35,966 nucleotides of DNA, from NCBI GenBank assembly GCA_020629845.1, contig JAHDCQ010000017.1, forward strand, positions 1 through 35,966. Reading direction: 5' to 3'. The notes below the pieces were generated by a model, which saw only the letters and a program-made list of their open reading frames with translations, was not told where the DNA came from and ran no database searches. The translations under genes were made by a program, and so were the position numbers. Source of the stretch: Saprospiraceae bacterium. Its GTDB lineage: Bacteria > Bacteroidota > Bacteroidia > Chitinophagales > Saprospiraceae. Positions 15,868 to 23,496 of this stretch are shown here, piece by piece; position 1 is the stretch's first letter, and the number at the start of each line of letters is the position of its first letter.

Positions 15868-18156
15868 TTACCGCATTAATACAAGCATGCCAGATTTGCT
15901 TCGTACTTGCCCTCGCGCTGTACGATAGCGAATAGCATAGACGTAGCTGCCATCAGGTGCGAGGGTACTGCTCGTTTGCTTTTTACCATCCCAGCCTTCG
16001 TGAGGACTTTCAGTATAAAACATCAATTCGCCATAGCGATTTCGGACACTCATAGAGAAGTCAGAGAGATTGTCTAAGGCTCCTTTTCCTAGAAAAAAAT
16101 CGTTCTTACCGTCAAAATTGGGCGTGAAAGCATTGGGTAAAAAATAGCTTTCGTCAGGAACAATATCTATCCACTGAAAAGTACTGTCTGTACAACCTGT
16201 ATCATTAATCGTTAATAGTCGCACTTGATACATGCCCGTATCTCGGAAGCTATGAATTGGGTTTTGAAGGTTACTCTCCCCTTCCTCACCAAAATACCAA
16301 CTATAAGTATCTGCGCCTATGGAGGTATTAAAAAAGGATAGGGTGTTATTACGGTCGCTTGGCATATCGGGTGTATAGGTGAACGCCGCTCTTGGGCTAG
16401 GGTACACCGTAACAAAGTCCATAAATGTACGACTTGCTTCACAGCCTGTAGGTGAAGTAATATTTAGTGACACATCATAAGTGCCCGCCATTTCATAAGT
16501 GTGTTTGGCATCAAGACTTATAGCACTTTTGTCGTCTCCAAAATCCCAAACGACCTGATAATCGCCTGAAATAGGTTCCGATAAATTATGGAAACTTATT
16601 TCTTCGTCCGTACAATGGGTCGCCTTGTCGGTGGCAATATCTATGCGTTGTGGTCTTGGGTAATAATCTACTGTTTGTGAATAGGTACTTAGGCAATCGT
16701 TCTCATCACGCACGAGCAATTGTACTTCATAGGAGCCAGGTTCTTCGTATTGATGGTTAGGATTGGTGACTCTTGAACTTGCACCATCTCCAAATCCCCA
16801 TTGCCTACGCGAAACCTCCGTACCAACGATAGACATATCTTGAAATGCTATTTCACTTATGGTACAGGTATCGTATTCGTATGTAAAATTTGCTTCTAGT
16901 AAAGGCGAAATTTTGACCAAAATATTAGCCGAATCACTACAACTCAAGCCAGGGTTTGCCCCAATAAGTCCTCGATAAGTACCTGCTTCCGGAAAGCGCA
17001 AAGCAGCATCCCACGTATCTAAGCGAATGGTATCATCGGGTAGATAAAATTCCCAAAATAAATCAGAAATAAACTGCCTATCTATACTTTCATTGCTAAT
17101 ATTCACCTCCAATTCGCCACAGGATTCTATAATAAATTCATCGTTTAGCACATTTACCGCATCACTTTCTAGCCGCACCTCTATTAAAGGCGAACAGGAT
17201 ACCACATTAAACTGAAAATCGCGTCGCACTTCGCTTAGCAATTGGTCATTTTCATCGTATTCTCTTACACATACCGCCAATACATATTGCCCTTGTAAAT
17301 CAGGTAGCGCGCTCATGTACCCCGTGAGGCTATCTAGGGTCAAATTAGCGGCTTCACCTAGTGGTTTTAGGTAAGAATAAGAGGCTAAAAAATTAATATT
17401 AGGAAAAGGTGGCGGTGCATCAGGATCGGGTGCTAGACCATTAAAATCACTAAAATCAAGCCCTCCTACACCTCCTCCTTTTTTAGGGCGACAAAAGGAA
17501 TACGCTAAGCGATGCCCATTTTTGTCCCAAGCAGAATAATCAAACGCTAAAGGTTCATTGGCACAAATGGCAATTGGAGCTAGTTTCGTGAAGATGGGAC
17601 TGCTATTACAAGGCGTAGTGCGTTGGGCAGCGGGCGTAATTTCGATATAATAAGTAGCACCAGACACACTAGGTTGGAGAATGTTGGTTGTGGTAGCATT
17701 TCGACAGCATCGTTGATACACCATATGATAGCTTTCATCTATTACAGGCAAATCCACAATAGGAAAGGTGTACGTACCACGCTCTACACAAACATCAGGC
17801 GGCAACTGCACACAAGGACTCAATGAAAACTCGCTCACTTCTTCCACCTCTAAGTCCGTAAGTTCAAATGTTTGAATAAGTCTATTTATCCCAGCATACA
17901 AGGTGGCGGTTGCTGTAAAAGGCGCACCAGGAGCAGAATCCAGTACGGTATTATCCGCTATACAATCCCGATAAACATCCATTCGGAATTGGTAGCGATT
18001 CGTATTGGGAGCTGCACCAAGACCTAAGCATTCATAAGTAATTTCTCCACCTACAATATGGCGCGCAGAAAGGAGCAAAGGGGAACAAAAGAGTAGTATA
18101 AACCCCAGTTTTAACATAATTACAGCCCGCAGATTAAAAATTCTTTTACCTGTCAT
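15868..18156 (-). CDS. Secreted PKD-domain surface protein with type B (CHU_C) sorting domain, paralogue of the next gene
   Basis: The product has up to 762 residues. The frame starts at 18156, but an ATG at 18117 (MLKLGFILLFCSPLLLSA before RHIVGGEITYECLG) gives a neater signal peptide and may be the true start. Domain order is the same as in the gene at 13512: Cys-containing N-terminal region (MDVYRDC, DSAPGAPF, VCVERGTYTFP, YQRCCRN), three PKD-like domains (WGFGDGASSRVTNPNHQYE, WDFGDDKSAISLDAKHTYE, WYFGEEGESNLQNPIHSF) and a CHU_C domain at about 669-762 (YFLPNAFTPNFDGKND, NRYGELMFYTESP, YVYAIRYRTARG). The two are clearly a tandem duplication, separated by 91 bases. It is exported by the type IX system; the surface role is unknown. 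The upstream region is shared with the divergent gene at 18764 and holds a large inverted repeat. Confidence 0.92.
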   Translation of the reverse strand: MTGKRIFNLRAVIMLKLGFILLFCSPLLLSARHIVGGEITYECLGLGAAPNTNRYQFRMDVYRDCIADNTVLDSAPGAPFTATATLYAGINRLIQTFELTDLEVEEVSEFSLSPCVQLPPDVCVERGTYTFPIVDLPVIDESYHMVYQRCCRNATTTNILQPSVSGATYYIEITPAAQRTTPCNSSPIFTKLAPIAICANEPLAFDYSAWDKNGHRLAYSFCRPKKGGGVGGLDFSDFNGLAPDPDAPPPFPNINFLASYSYLKPLGEAANLTLDSLTGYMSALPDLQGQYVLAVCVREYDENDQLLSEVRRDFQFNVVSCSPLIEVRLESDAVNVLNDEFIIESCGELEVNISNESIDRQFISDLFWEFYLPDDTIRLDTWDAALRFPEAGTYRGLIGANPGLSCSDSANILVKISPLLEANFTYEYDTCTISEIAFQDMSIVGTEVSRRQWGFGDGASSRVTNPNHQYEEPGSYEVQLLVRDENDCLSTYSQTVDYYPRPQRIDIATDKATHCTDEEISFHNLSEPISGDYQVVWDFGDDKSAISLDAKHTYEMAGTYDVSLNITSPTGCEASRTFMDFVTVYPSPRAAFTYTPDMPSDRNNTLSFFNTSIGADTYSWYFGEEGESNLQNPIHSFRDTGMYQVRLLTINDTGCTDSTFQWIDIVPDESYFLPNAFTPNFDGKNDFFLGKGALDNLSDFSMSVRNRYGELMFYTESPHEGWDGKKQTSSTLAPDGSYVYAIRYRTARGQVRSKSGMLVLMR

Positions 18157-18218
18157 ACAATTCCAAATGTTAATTGTGAGTTTGATAAATTATCAATAAA
18201 AAAGATATGTTCTCTAAA

Positions 18219-18459
18219 AATGCTTTGGATAAGGAATGAAGAATTAATTAAATGAGCCGTTTTCATTCCTAACTGGACTTTGGACAAAGTCCTAGTCTTT
18301 GGTAAATTGGTCTTTAGTCTTTAGCGTGTTCAGAAAATTGAATTTTATCAAATCTGAATTCCAGTACTTTACACATTAGATTCATCTATATACTAAAGAC
18401 CAAAGACTAAAAAGCTAAAGACCTAGACTTTTGTCCAAAGTCTAGATTCCTAAAGCATT
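18219..18459. repeat. Large nested inverted repeat, GTCTTTAG word family, copy 1
   Basis: The core arms 18273-18325 and 18393-18445 are imperfect reverse complements made of iterations of GTCTTTAG / GTCTTTGG. Each outer arm also folds locally: GGACTTT-GGAC-AAAGTCC on the left and AGACTTT-TGTCC-AAAGTCT on the right. The pairing extends outward through AATGCTTT (18219) and the matching AAAGCATT (18452-18459); on the left this is interrupted by another perfect hairpin, AGGAATGAA (18232-18240) with TTCATTCCT (18262-18270). It lies in the divergent region between the genes at 15868 and 18764. A second copy is at 24247 in the opposite orientation. Confidence 0.85.
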
Positions 18460-18763
18460 CTCAGGGTATAAAAAAAAGTCTACACACACACTTTATTCTA
18501 TAAACATCTAAACCGAGGCAGACTTAATAGGGATCAAAATCAAGGAGCAAATTAAAGTTAGTCTAAAAAGAACGAATTAAACAAAAAGAAAGCCTAAGTA
18601 TAAGTTCAATAATAAATGTTCAAATTTCCCTTAAGCTTTGCAAATTTGAGCACTTATTATTTCACATATAGCTAGACTTGCATTTAAAGTATTGTTTTTA
18701 CATTCTTTTTAGCAACATTCAATTGCTCGCTGCCTTTCGCGAGGGTGAAAAACATGAAAGACG
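18460..18763. other. Remaining leader region before the Sua5-like gene
   Basis: Together with the inverted repeat, 18157-18763 is a 607-base gene-free divergent region. A small hairpin, TTGATA-AAT-TATCAA, lies at 18182-18196 close to the start of the PKD gene. From 18460 to 18763 the sequence is AT-rich with no gene, no RNA fold I recognise and no clear promoter pair, although the promoter of the gene at 18764 must lie here. Confidence 0.4.
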
Positions 18764-19348
18764 ATGCAATTGCGTATGATGCACTACACTGAACTAGATA
18801 GCGCAGTAAAAACGCTGCAAGAGGGCGGTATGCTGCTTATTCCTACGGATACTATCTGGGGAATTGCTTGTGATGCCTGCGATGCACAAGCAGTACAACG
18901 CGTAAGAGACCTCAAAAAGCGCGATATATCCAAACCGTTTATTCTATTGGTAGACTCCGTTGAGATGCTCAAGAAATATGTCTATCATGTCCATCCGCGC
19001 ATTGAAACGCTATTACATTATCATCATCGTCCACTTACTGTCATTTATGATAAAGCGAAAAAAAGTATTGCTCGCAATGCTATTGCTGCGGACGGTAGTG
19101 TAGGCATTCGTATTCCAGCAGATGATTACTGCCGCGACCTCATTCGACAACTCGGTCGCCCCATTATCGCCACTTCTGCTAATGTGAGCAATGAACCCTT
19201 TCCAAGTCATTTTCAGACGATTAGTCCTACTATTTTAGAGGGCGTAGATTATGTTGCGAATCATCGCAGAGATGACACTACCGAACGCGAACCTTCTGTA
19301 GTCGTAAAACTTTCGGATAAAGCAGAGCTTATCTTTTTGAGGGAATAA
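18764..19348 (+). CDS. Sua5/YciO/YrdC/YwlC family protein (probable threonylcarbamoyl-AMP synthase)
   Basis: The product has 194 residues from the first ATG; ATGs at 18776 and 18779 (MMHYTELDSAVKTLQEGG) fit the family start better. The YrdC fold is recognisable from PTDTIWGIACDA, the LKKRDISKPFILLV block with the conserved KR and KPF, SVGIRIPADDYCRDL, and IATSANVSNEPFP. The family makes threonylcarbamoyl-adenylate from threonine, bicarbonate and ATP for the t6A modification of tRNA; the length (single domain, no C-terminal Sua5 domain) fits the YrdC or YciO subtypes. YciO-like members have weak or no such activity, so the exact role is open. The gene stands alone and converges on the gene at 19351 with only two bases between the stops. 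Confidence 0.88.
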   Translation: MQLRMMHYTELDSAVKTLQEGGMLLIPTDTIWGIACDACDAQAVQRVRDLKKRDISKPFILLVDSVEMLKKYVYHVHPRIETLLHYHHRPLTVIYDKAKKSIARNAIAADGSVGIRIPADDYCRDLIRQLGRPIIATSANVSNEPFPSHFQTISPTILEGVDYVANHRRDDTTEREPSVVVKLSDKAELIFLRE

Positions 19349-19350
19349 TT

Positions 19351-19896
19351 TCAATTCACAACTACTGTGCCCAGCGTCATTATACCTAAGTGGTTGCGAT
19401 GACGCACCGCTACATAATAATTGCCAGCCGCTATAGCAAAACGTACGGCAGATTTGCCATCAGTATCCACTACATCGCCATCGCGTTGTAGTAGAGCTGC
19501 ACGAGTAGCCAGTACGACGCTATTGTCAGCAGCACTTCGTAGCTCTATCAATACCCAATCTACTAAAGCATCTGCCCCTGTGATGTCCAGTAAAGCAGTG
19601 CTGATACTTTCACCGCCACTACCACCTACATGGGTATAACCAAGTGCAGTATAAGGTTCTGTCAAAGGAAGTAATCCTGCTGTGCGAAGGTCATCATTCA
19701 TCAGGTTATCGGTGGTGTTGTATGTGCCTTGTAGAAAGGTTTTTATATCTAAAGCAATGCTCAACTCCAAGAGGGATGCATTGTTAATGGCTGTGCAAGC
19801 AAAACCATCGCTATTCCCACCGCCAAATTTGCCATTGGGTTGTGCCAATAGTGTTCCGAGACAAAAAAATAAGAGTATGCTGAGTGTATATTTCAT
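19351..19896 (-). CDS. Secreted protein consisting of the shared VDWV...HRNHLG module
   Basis: The frame is open back to 20049, but that region overlaps the upstream gene; the ATG at 19896 gives a 181-residue protein with a signal peptide (MKYTLSILLFFCLGTLLAQ). Almost all the mature protein is the module seen in the genes at 2 and 608: IKTFLQGTY, LMNDDLRTAGLLP, EPYTALGYTHVGGSGGES, DALVDWVLIELR, AALLQRDGDVVDTDG, YYVAVRHRNHLGIMT, ending VVVN. It therefore defines the minimal length of the module, roughly 130 residues. There is no sorting domain after it. It lies 19 bases downstream of the gene at 19916 and is probably co-transcribed with it. Function unknown. Confidence 0.88.
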   Translation of the reverse strand: MKYTLSILLFFCLGTLLAQPNGKFGGGNSDGFACTAINNASLLELSIALDIKTFLQGTYNTTDNLMNDDLRTAGLLPLTEPYTALGYTHVGGSGGESISTALLDITGADALVDWVLIELRSAADNSVVLATRAALLQRDGDVVDTDGKSAVRFAIAAGNYYVAVRHRNHLGIMTLGTVVVN

Positions 19897-19915
19897 GTTC
19901 TTATAGATAAGTTCT

Positions 19916-21493
19916 TTAATCTGCCGTTCGTACAAAGCGAAAATCATCATCAAATAAAGTGATGTCCCAGAATTCGGTAGCCAAGCGGCGGCTTGAAGTT
20001 CGGGCATTGCGCTGCTTGAAAGGGGAAGGAAATTCAAATCCTGCACCACGATAGCCCATGCCCATGTTCGATTCTACACGCCCAGGACTAAATTGCTGCC
20101 CTGGCCAGTTCGCGACATTTGCGTATCCATTGGCATGTAATAGACCATCACCATGCCTTCCATCGAATATGCGCCCTTGCGGATGTCCCACACTCACGCA
20201 GCGTTCCCAAGCATTGCCGCCCATTTCCATAATGCCCCAATAGCTCGCGCCTGAAGTCACCCTACTCGTATTATTGGGATGGGCCGCAAAAATACCTACA
20301 CGGGCTATCACGTTTCCTGTTTGTGCACCATCGCGCATCCAGCAATTACCTGCGGTAGCACTTACCGTATAGCCAGTAGCAATGCCTTCATTAGTTGCGC
20401 TCAGGTTGTTTAGGGTCATATTTTCGCTTAAATCCATATCGGCTGTTCCCCAGGGATATTCTCCCATCACGGGAGCGGCAAAACCTCGGCAAGCTTTTTC
20501 AAATTCGAGTTCGCTCATAGGCCGCAAGCAGGCCCAATCTGCATAGGCTGCTCCACGCGACCAATCCCAGTAAATCATAGGAACATAGGGTTCGGTGGTA
20601 GTGTAGTTAGGGTGTGAGCCAGTAATGCCGTAGCGGTTAGCAGCAAAGCCACCACCTACAAAATGCCCTGTTTGGGTATTAAAAGCTGCTTGCGTGGCAT
20701 CTATTAGATTCAAAAATTGTACATAATCGCGCTGCGATATTTCATATTTCATACAGTAAAAAGCCTGATAGCCTTTCGGGAAAGCTGCGGGTAAGGTCTG
20801 CGTATTTACATCATCAAAATCATCGGCTGTCCCATTGAGTAAGCCGCCACAGCAGTAGGCATTTTGTTTATTGTTATTTCCCAAACTTCCAGTAGTACCA
20901 CCGCCAAGTGTTATAGCCGCTTCGGAAGTGACTTGATAAGCTGCCCCCGTTGTGCCTGCTTCAAAATTGGCATAAACTTGGTCGCCACCTCTATTTTCGC
21001 CATCGCCTAGCCAATATGCGCCTGTGGGTACGTAGACCATTTCTACACCTAGCACCTTTATATCAACTACCGCATTATCCATAAGTCCATCTGTGCCATA
21101 ATCCCACACTAGACATACATTTTCCCAACTTGCTCTGCCTGCTCCTATTGCATTCCTATATATGAATACGCCCTTTTGGTCAGTACTCACATCTAGTATA
21201 CTACCTTGCGGGGCAACTGCTCCTGTAGTGCTTAGTGTAGCGTGACTCCAAGCTGCCGTCGCGCCTTGCAATCTATATTTTATAAATATCCAAGCAGCGT
21301 CCCAATGCTCAGTATCGCGCCAAGAGTTATCCCAACTTATATCAAATTGTATAATTGCTTCGTCTGCTACATTGTCTCGACTGGCAATACGAGCATTTTG
21401 AATAGAAAGATTATTGGCAAAGTTAAGGGTGGAAAACAATAAGAAAACACAATACGTAATGCTGTATTGAACATGCCATTTAAACTGTCTCAT
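19916..21493 (-). CDS. Secreted formylglycine-generating-enzyme (SUMF1)-like protein, probably non-catalytic
   Basis: The product has 525 residues. An N-terminal hydrophobic segment (about 9-26, ending NFA) is a signal peptide. Residues 27-150 form a beta region (IQFDISWDNSWRDTEHWDAAWIF, then VCLVWDYG). The rest is an FGE-sulfatase/SUMF1 fold: VEMVYVPTGAYWLGDG, FYCMKYEISQRDYVQFLN, MIYWDWSRGAAYADWACLRPMSELEFEKACRG, EYPWGTADM, MEMGGNAWERCVSVG, GYRGAGF, NARTSSRR and a final DDDFRFVRTAD. The pair of active-site cysteines of true formylglycine-generating enzymes, expected in the segment before the final arginines, is absent (GMGYRGAGFEFPSPFKQRN). A binding or structural role is more likely than sulfatase activation. 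It heads a probable two-gene unit with the module protein at 19351. Confidence 0.9.
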   Translation of the reverse strand: MRQFKWHVQYSITYCVFLLFSTLNFANNLSIQNARIASRDNVADEAIIQFDISWDNSWRDTEHWDAAWIFIKYRLQGATAAWSHATLSTTGAVAPQGSILDVSTDQKGVFIYRNAIGAGRASWENVCLVWDYGTDGLMDNAVVDIKVLGVEMVYVPTGAYWLGDGENRGGDQVYANFEAGTTGAAYQVTSEAAITLGGGTTGSLGNNNKQNAYCCGGLLNGTADDFDDVNTQTLPAAFPKGYQAFYCMKYEISQRDYVQFLNLIDATQAAFNTQTGHFVGGGFAANRYGITGSHPNYTTTEPYVPMIYWDWSRGAAYADWACLRPMSELEFEKACRGFAAPVMGEYPWGTADMDLSENMTLNNLSATNEGIATGYTVSATAGNCWMRDGAQTGNVIARVGIFAAHPNNTSRVTSGASYWGIMEMGGNAWERCVSVGHPQGRIFDGRHGDGLLHANGYANVANWPGQQFSPGRVESNMGMGYRGAGFEFPSPFKQRNARTSSRRLATEFWDITLFDDDFRFVRTAD

Positions 21494-21579
21494 TTGGTGT
21501 GCTTTTTTTTATCATTACTAAACGAATATATGTAAATAAACATACATTGGCAAACGCTAAAGTGTTGTTCATCCACTAT

Positions 21580-21611
21580 TTTGGACGAAAAGCAGTATTC
21601 CACTATCTTTA
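21580..21611 (+). promoter_or_regulatory. Bacteroidota-type promoter for the YwaF-like gene
   Basis: TTTG at 21580-21583 and TATCTTTA at 21604-21611 (one mismatch to TAnnTTTG) are separated by 20 bases, the spacing used by the Bacteroidota primary sigma factor. Transcription would start near 21618, about 50 bases before the ATGs at 21670/21673. Confidence 0.5.
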
Positions 21612-21669
21612 GGCTTAACTTTATCTAAACCCCAGATATGTGCCAATCATCAAAACAAAACGACTACTG

Positions 21670-22410
21670 ATGATGGAAACATCCTTTATAGTAGAAAATA
21701 ATGCTTTTATGCGATTTGGATATTCGCATCTTGGCACTTTAGCTCTTCTTTTCCTTCTGGGTTTCCTAATGATCTTTGTGGCACGGCGGTTTCTGACTAA
21801 GGGACAGCAAATTATGCTCGCTAATATGGTAGCAGGCTTCATGTGCCTTGTGGTCATCATTTGGACAATCATAAAAGCACAATTAGGTATCTTTACGATA
21901 GATAAACATCTGCCCTTTGACCTCTGCAACTTCATGGGGGTTACTGCCATTATACTCACCCTCACGCGTAGCTATCGGATGTATGAGGTCTACTATTTCT
22001 GGATTTTAGCTGGAACACTACAAGCACTCATTACGCCTGACTTACCTAACGACTTTCCGCACTATACCTTCTGGAAGTATTGGGTGGTACATGGGGGCTT
22101 AGTTATCGTTATTCTGTATATGACTTTTGTATTTGATATGCGCCCAACTTTGAAAAGTATTTGGCGAAGTTTTCTATGGTTGCAGGTGTTTTTCGTGTCT
22201 CTATTATTAGTCAATTATTTAACTGGCTCTAACTATGGCTATCTAAATGCAAAACCAGAAACAGCTTCTTTGCTCGATTATATGCCCGAATGGCCCTACT
22301 ATCTGCTTACAGGACAGATGATTGTGCTGCCGCTTATGTTTTTAGTATATAGTCCCTGGTTAATAAAAGATTGGCGAGATAAGAAAAGAAAGATTGCAAC
22401 TATTCAGTAG
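21670..22410 (+). CDS. YwaF/TIGR02206-family integral membrane protein
   Basis: The frame can start at a GTG at 21640, but the ATG pair at 21670/21673 (MMETSFIVENNAFMRFGYSHLG) is preferred because the upstream residues are basic and unlike the family. About seven membrane helices span the 246 residues. Family landmarks are LPFDLCNFMG, YYFWILAGTLQALITPDLPNDFPHYTF, a HGG in the next helix, RPTLKSIWRSF, LLVNYLTGSNYGYL and KPETASLLDYMPEWPYY. The function of the family is not established; no substrate can be inferred. The gene is preceded by a promoter-like pair at 21580 and its last codons form part of the inverted repeat that follows. Confidence 0.88.
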   Translation: MMETSFIVENNAFMRFGYSHLGTLALLFLLGFLMIFVARRFLTKGQQIMLANMVAGFMCLVVIIWTIIKAQLGIFTIDKHLPFDLCNFMGVTAIILTLTRSYRMYEVYYFWILAGTLQALITPDLPNDFPHYTFWKYWVVHGGLVIVILYMTFVFDMRPTLKSIWRSFLWLQVFFVSLLLVNYLTGSNYGYLNAKPETASLLDYMPEWPYYLLTGQMIVLPLMFLVYSPWLIKDWRDKKRKIATIQ

Positions 22411-22526
22411 AACAGAGAGCAGAGACCGTTTCACTGTGAGAACAGAGACAAGGATGATGAAAAAGTCGTATTTTAAGTCTCTATTCTCTCAACAAAGTGG
22501 TCTCTGCTCTCTCTTCTGAATAATTA
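22401..22526. repeat. Long imperfect inverted repeat overlapping a stop codon
   Basis: Arms 22414-22449 and 22477-22512 pair over 36 bases with about eight mismatches; the first 14 bases (AGAGAGCAGAGACC) are exact. The pairing continues outward with small gaps so that TATTCAG at 22401 pairs with CTGAATA near 22516, which takes the stop codon of the YwaF-like gene (22408-22410) into the structure. The arms consist of reiterated AGAGAC/GAGAAC words, the same design as the repeats at 18219 and 24247 but with a different word. Confidence 0.75.
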
Positions 22527-22554
22527 CAAAAAATTTAGCAGAATGTATAAAAAT

Positions 22555-22589
22555 TCAAAAGCCCATCACTCTGAGTGATAGGCTTTTGA
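22555..22589. terminator. Bidirectional terminator between convergent genes
   Basis: TCAAAAGCC-C-ATCACT (22555-22570) pairs with AGTGAT-A-GGCTTTTGA (22574-22589), a 16-bp stem with one mismatch and a 3-base loop, with A/T runs on both flanks of the stem. It lies between the convergent genes ending at 22410 and 22810. The remaining bases to 22809 are AT-rich and hold nothing else I can recognise. Confidence 0.75.
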
Positions 22590-22809
22590 CATTGAAGTTT
22601 AGTACATCCTATTTTGTTTGAGGCTTATGTACTACTCCAACTGTAGTTGCTATTAATTTGTCCATAACATGCCTATTTTGTAAATAAATGTGTAACTAAA
22701 ATTACAAGTATTACTGCTTTTCGTAATATAAAGATAAGCACTTCCTGTCACAATTCCTATTTTTTATAAGTTTTTTGGATGAAATAGCATTTTTTTTACT
22801 TGAATAAAG

Positions 22810-23496
22810 CTATTTTACAGTTAAAATATTTGCTACCCCCACTATTTGTTGGCTACCATTGCCATAAGCGAGATGATTGTCTTTCCATCGGTGAAAATAG
22901 GTAATATCAGCAGCCTGCACACCTGTTTTGCCATGCCCATGAAATAATCCATAGTTTAGAACTTTGCCAGCCGCGTCGCGTTCCACTTCTACTACCAAGC
23001 CTACATGCTGCACTCCTCCTGAGCCTATTAGATCACTTATCGTAGGATTTTTGTAACGTTTGCCTTGTCGTCCATAAAAAATAACTTTCCCTACTGCTAT
23101 CAAATCACCTGCGGCTTGTGGCTCGCCTACTAGCGCAAGATTATTATGTTCTGCATACCAGCGAATCAAGGCTCTGCTGGAACGTTCCTTTAAGCTAGGG
23201 AAAATATATTGTGAACACTTAGGACTAATCTTATCCGACACTTGCTGCACTACCCGATGAAAGATACCAGAGCAGTCTTGTAATTTGGAGGGCTTACGTC
23301 CATCATATAAGAGGTGTTGGGCTTCTAATTTTTTAGCTACATCTTGATAGAGAAATTGCTCAAAATCGAATGCCCTGCCCATACAGTTTAGTCCTGAAGT
23401 ATCTGTTGGTGCAGCTTGCTTAGGAAAGAGACATTTGAAAGAGATGTACAGTAGTAAAAACAGGAAAAGATAGAAGCGAATCTTTTTCATAGACAT
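22810..23496 (-). CDS. NlpC/P60- or CHAP-like cysteine peptidase, membrane-anchored
   Basis: The product has 228 residues. An N-terminal helix (about 7-22, LFLFLLLYISFKC) is a signal anchor or lipoprotein signal. The body has the layout of a papain-like NlpC/P60 or CHAP hydrolase: the nucleophile candidate Cys75 in KLQDCSGIFHR, a block AAGDLIAVGKVIFYG, His164 in GVQHVGLVVEV, and a third polar candidate in FHGHGK (His186/His188). Such enzymes cut peptide or amide bonds in peptidoglycan; the exact bond is not predictable. The order C...H...H fits but overall similarity to well-known members is low. The ATG at 23496 directly abuts the TAA of the upstream gene (TAAATG), so translation of the two is probably coupled. 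A second ATG six bases further (MKKIRF) is an alternative start. Confidence 0.75.
   Translation of the reverse strand: MSMKKIRFYLFLFLLLYISFKCLFPKQAAPTDTSGLNCMGRAFDFEQFLYQDVAKKLEAQHLLYDGRKPSKLQDCSGIFHRVVQQVSDKISPKCSQYIFPSLKERSSRALIRWYAEHNNLALVGEPQAAGDLIAVGKVIFYGRQGKRYKNPTISDLIGSGGVQHVGLVVEVERDAAGKVLNYGLFHGHGKTGVQAADITYFHRWKDNHLAYGNGSQQIVGVANILTVK

Noticed and set aside
18273-18445. CRISPR-like short repeats
   Set aside because: The words are 7-8 bases, adjacent and in inverted arms, with no unique spacers and no cas genes.
18460-18763. Possible small RNA or tRNA gene in the leader
   Set aside because: No cloverleaf, T-loop consensus or terminator was found; the sequence is simply AT-rich.
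19897-20049. N-terminal extension of the module protein at 19351
   Set aside because: It overlaps the 3' end of the SUMF1-like gene, and the ATG at 19896 starts a textbook signal peptide.
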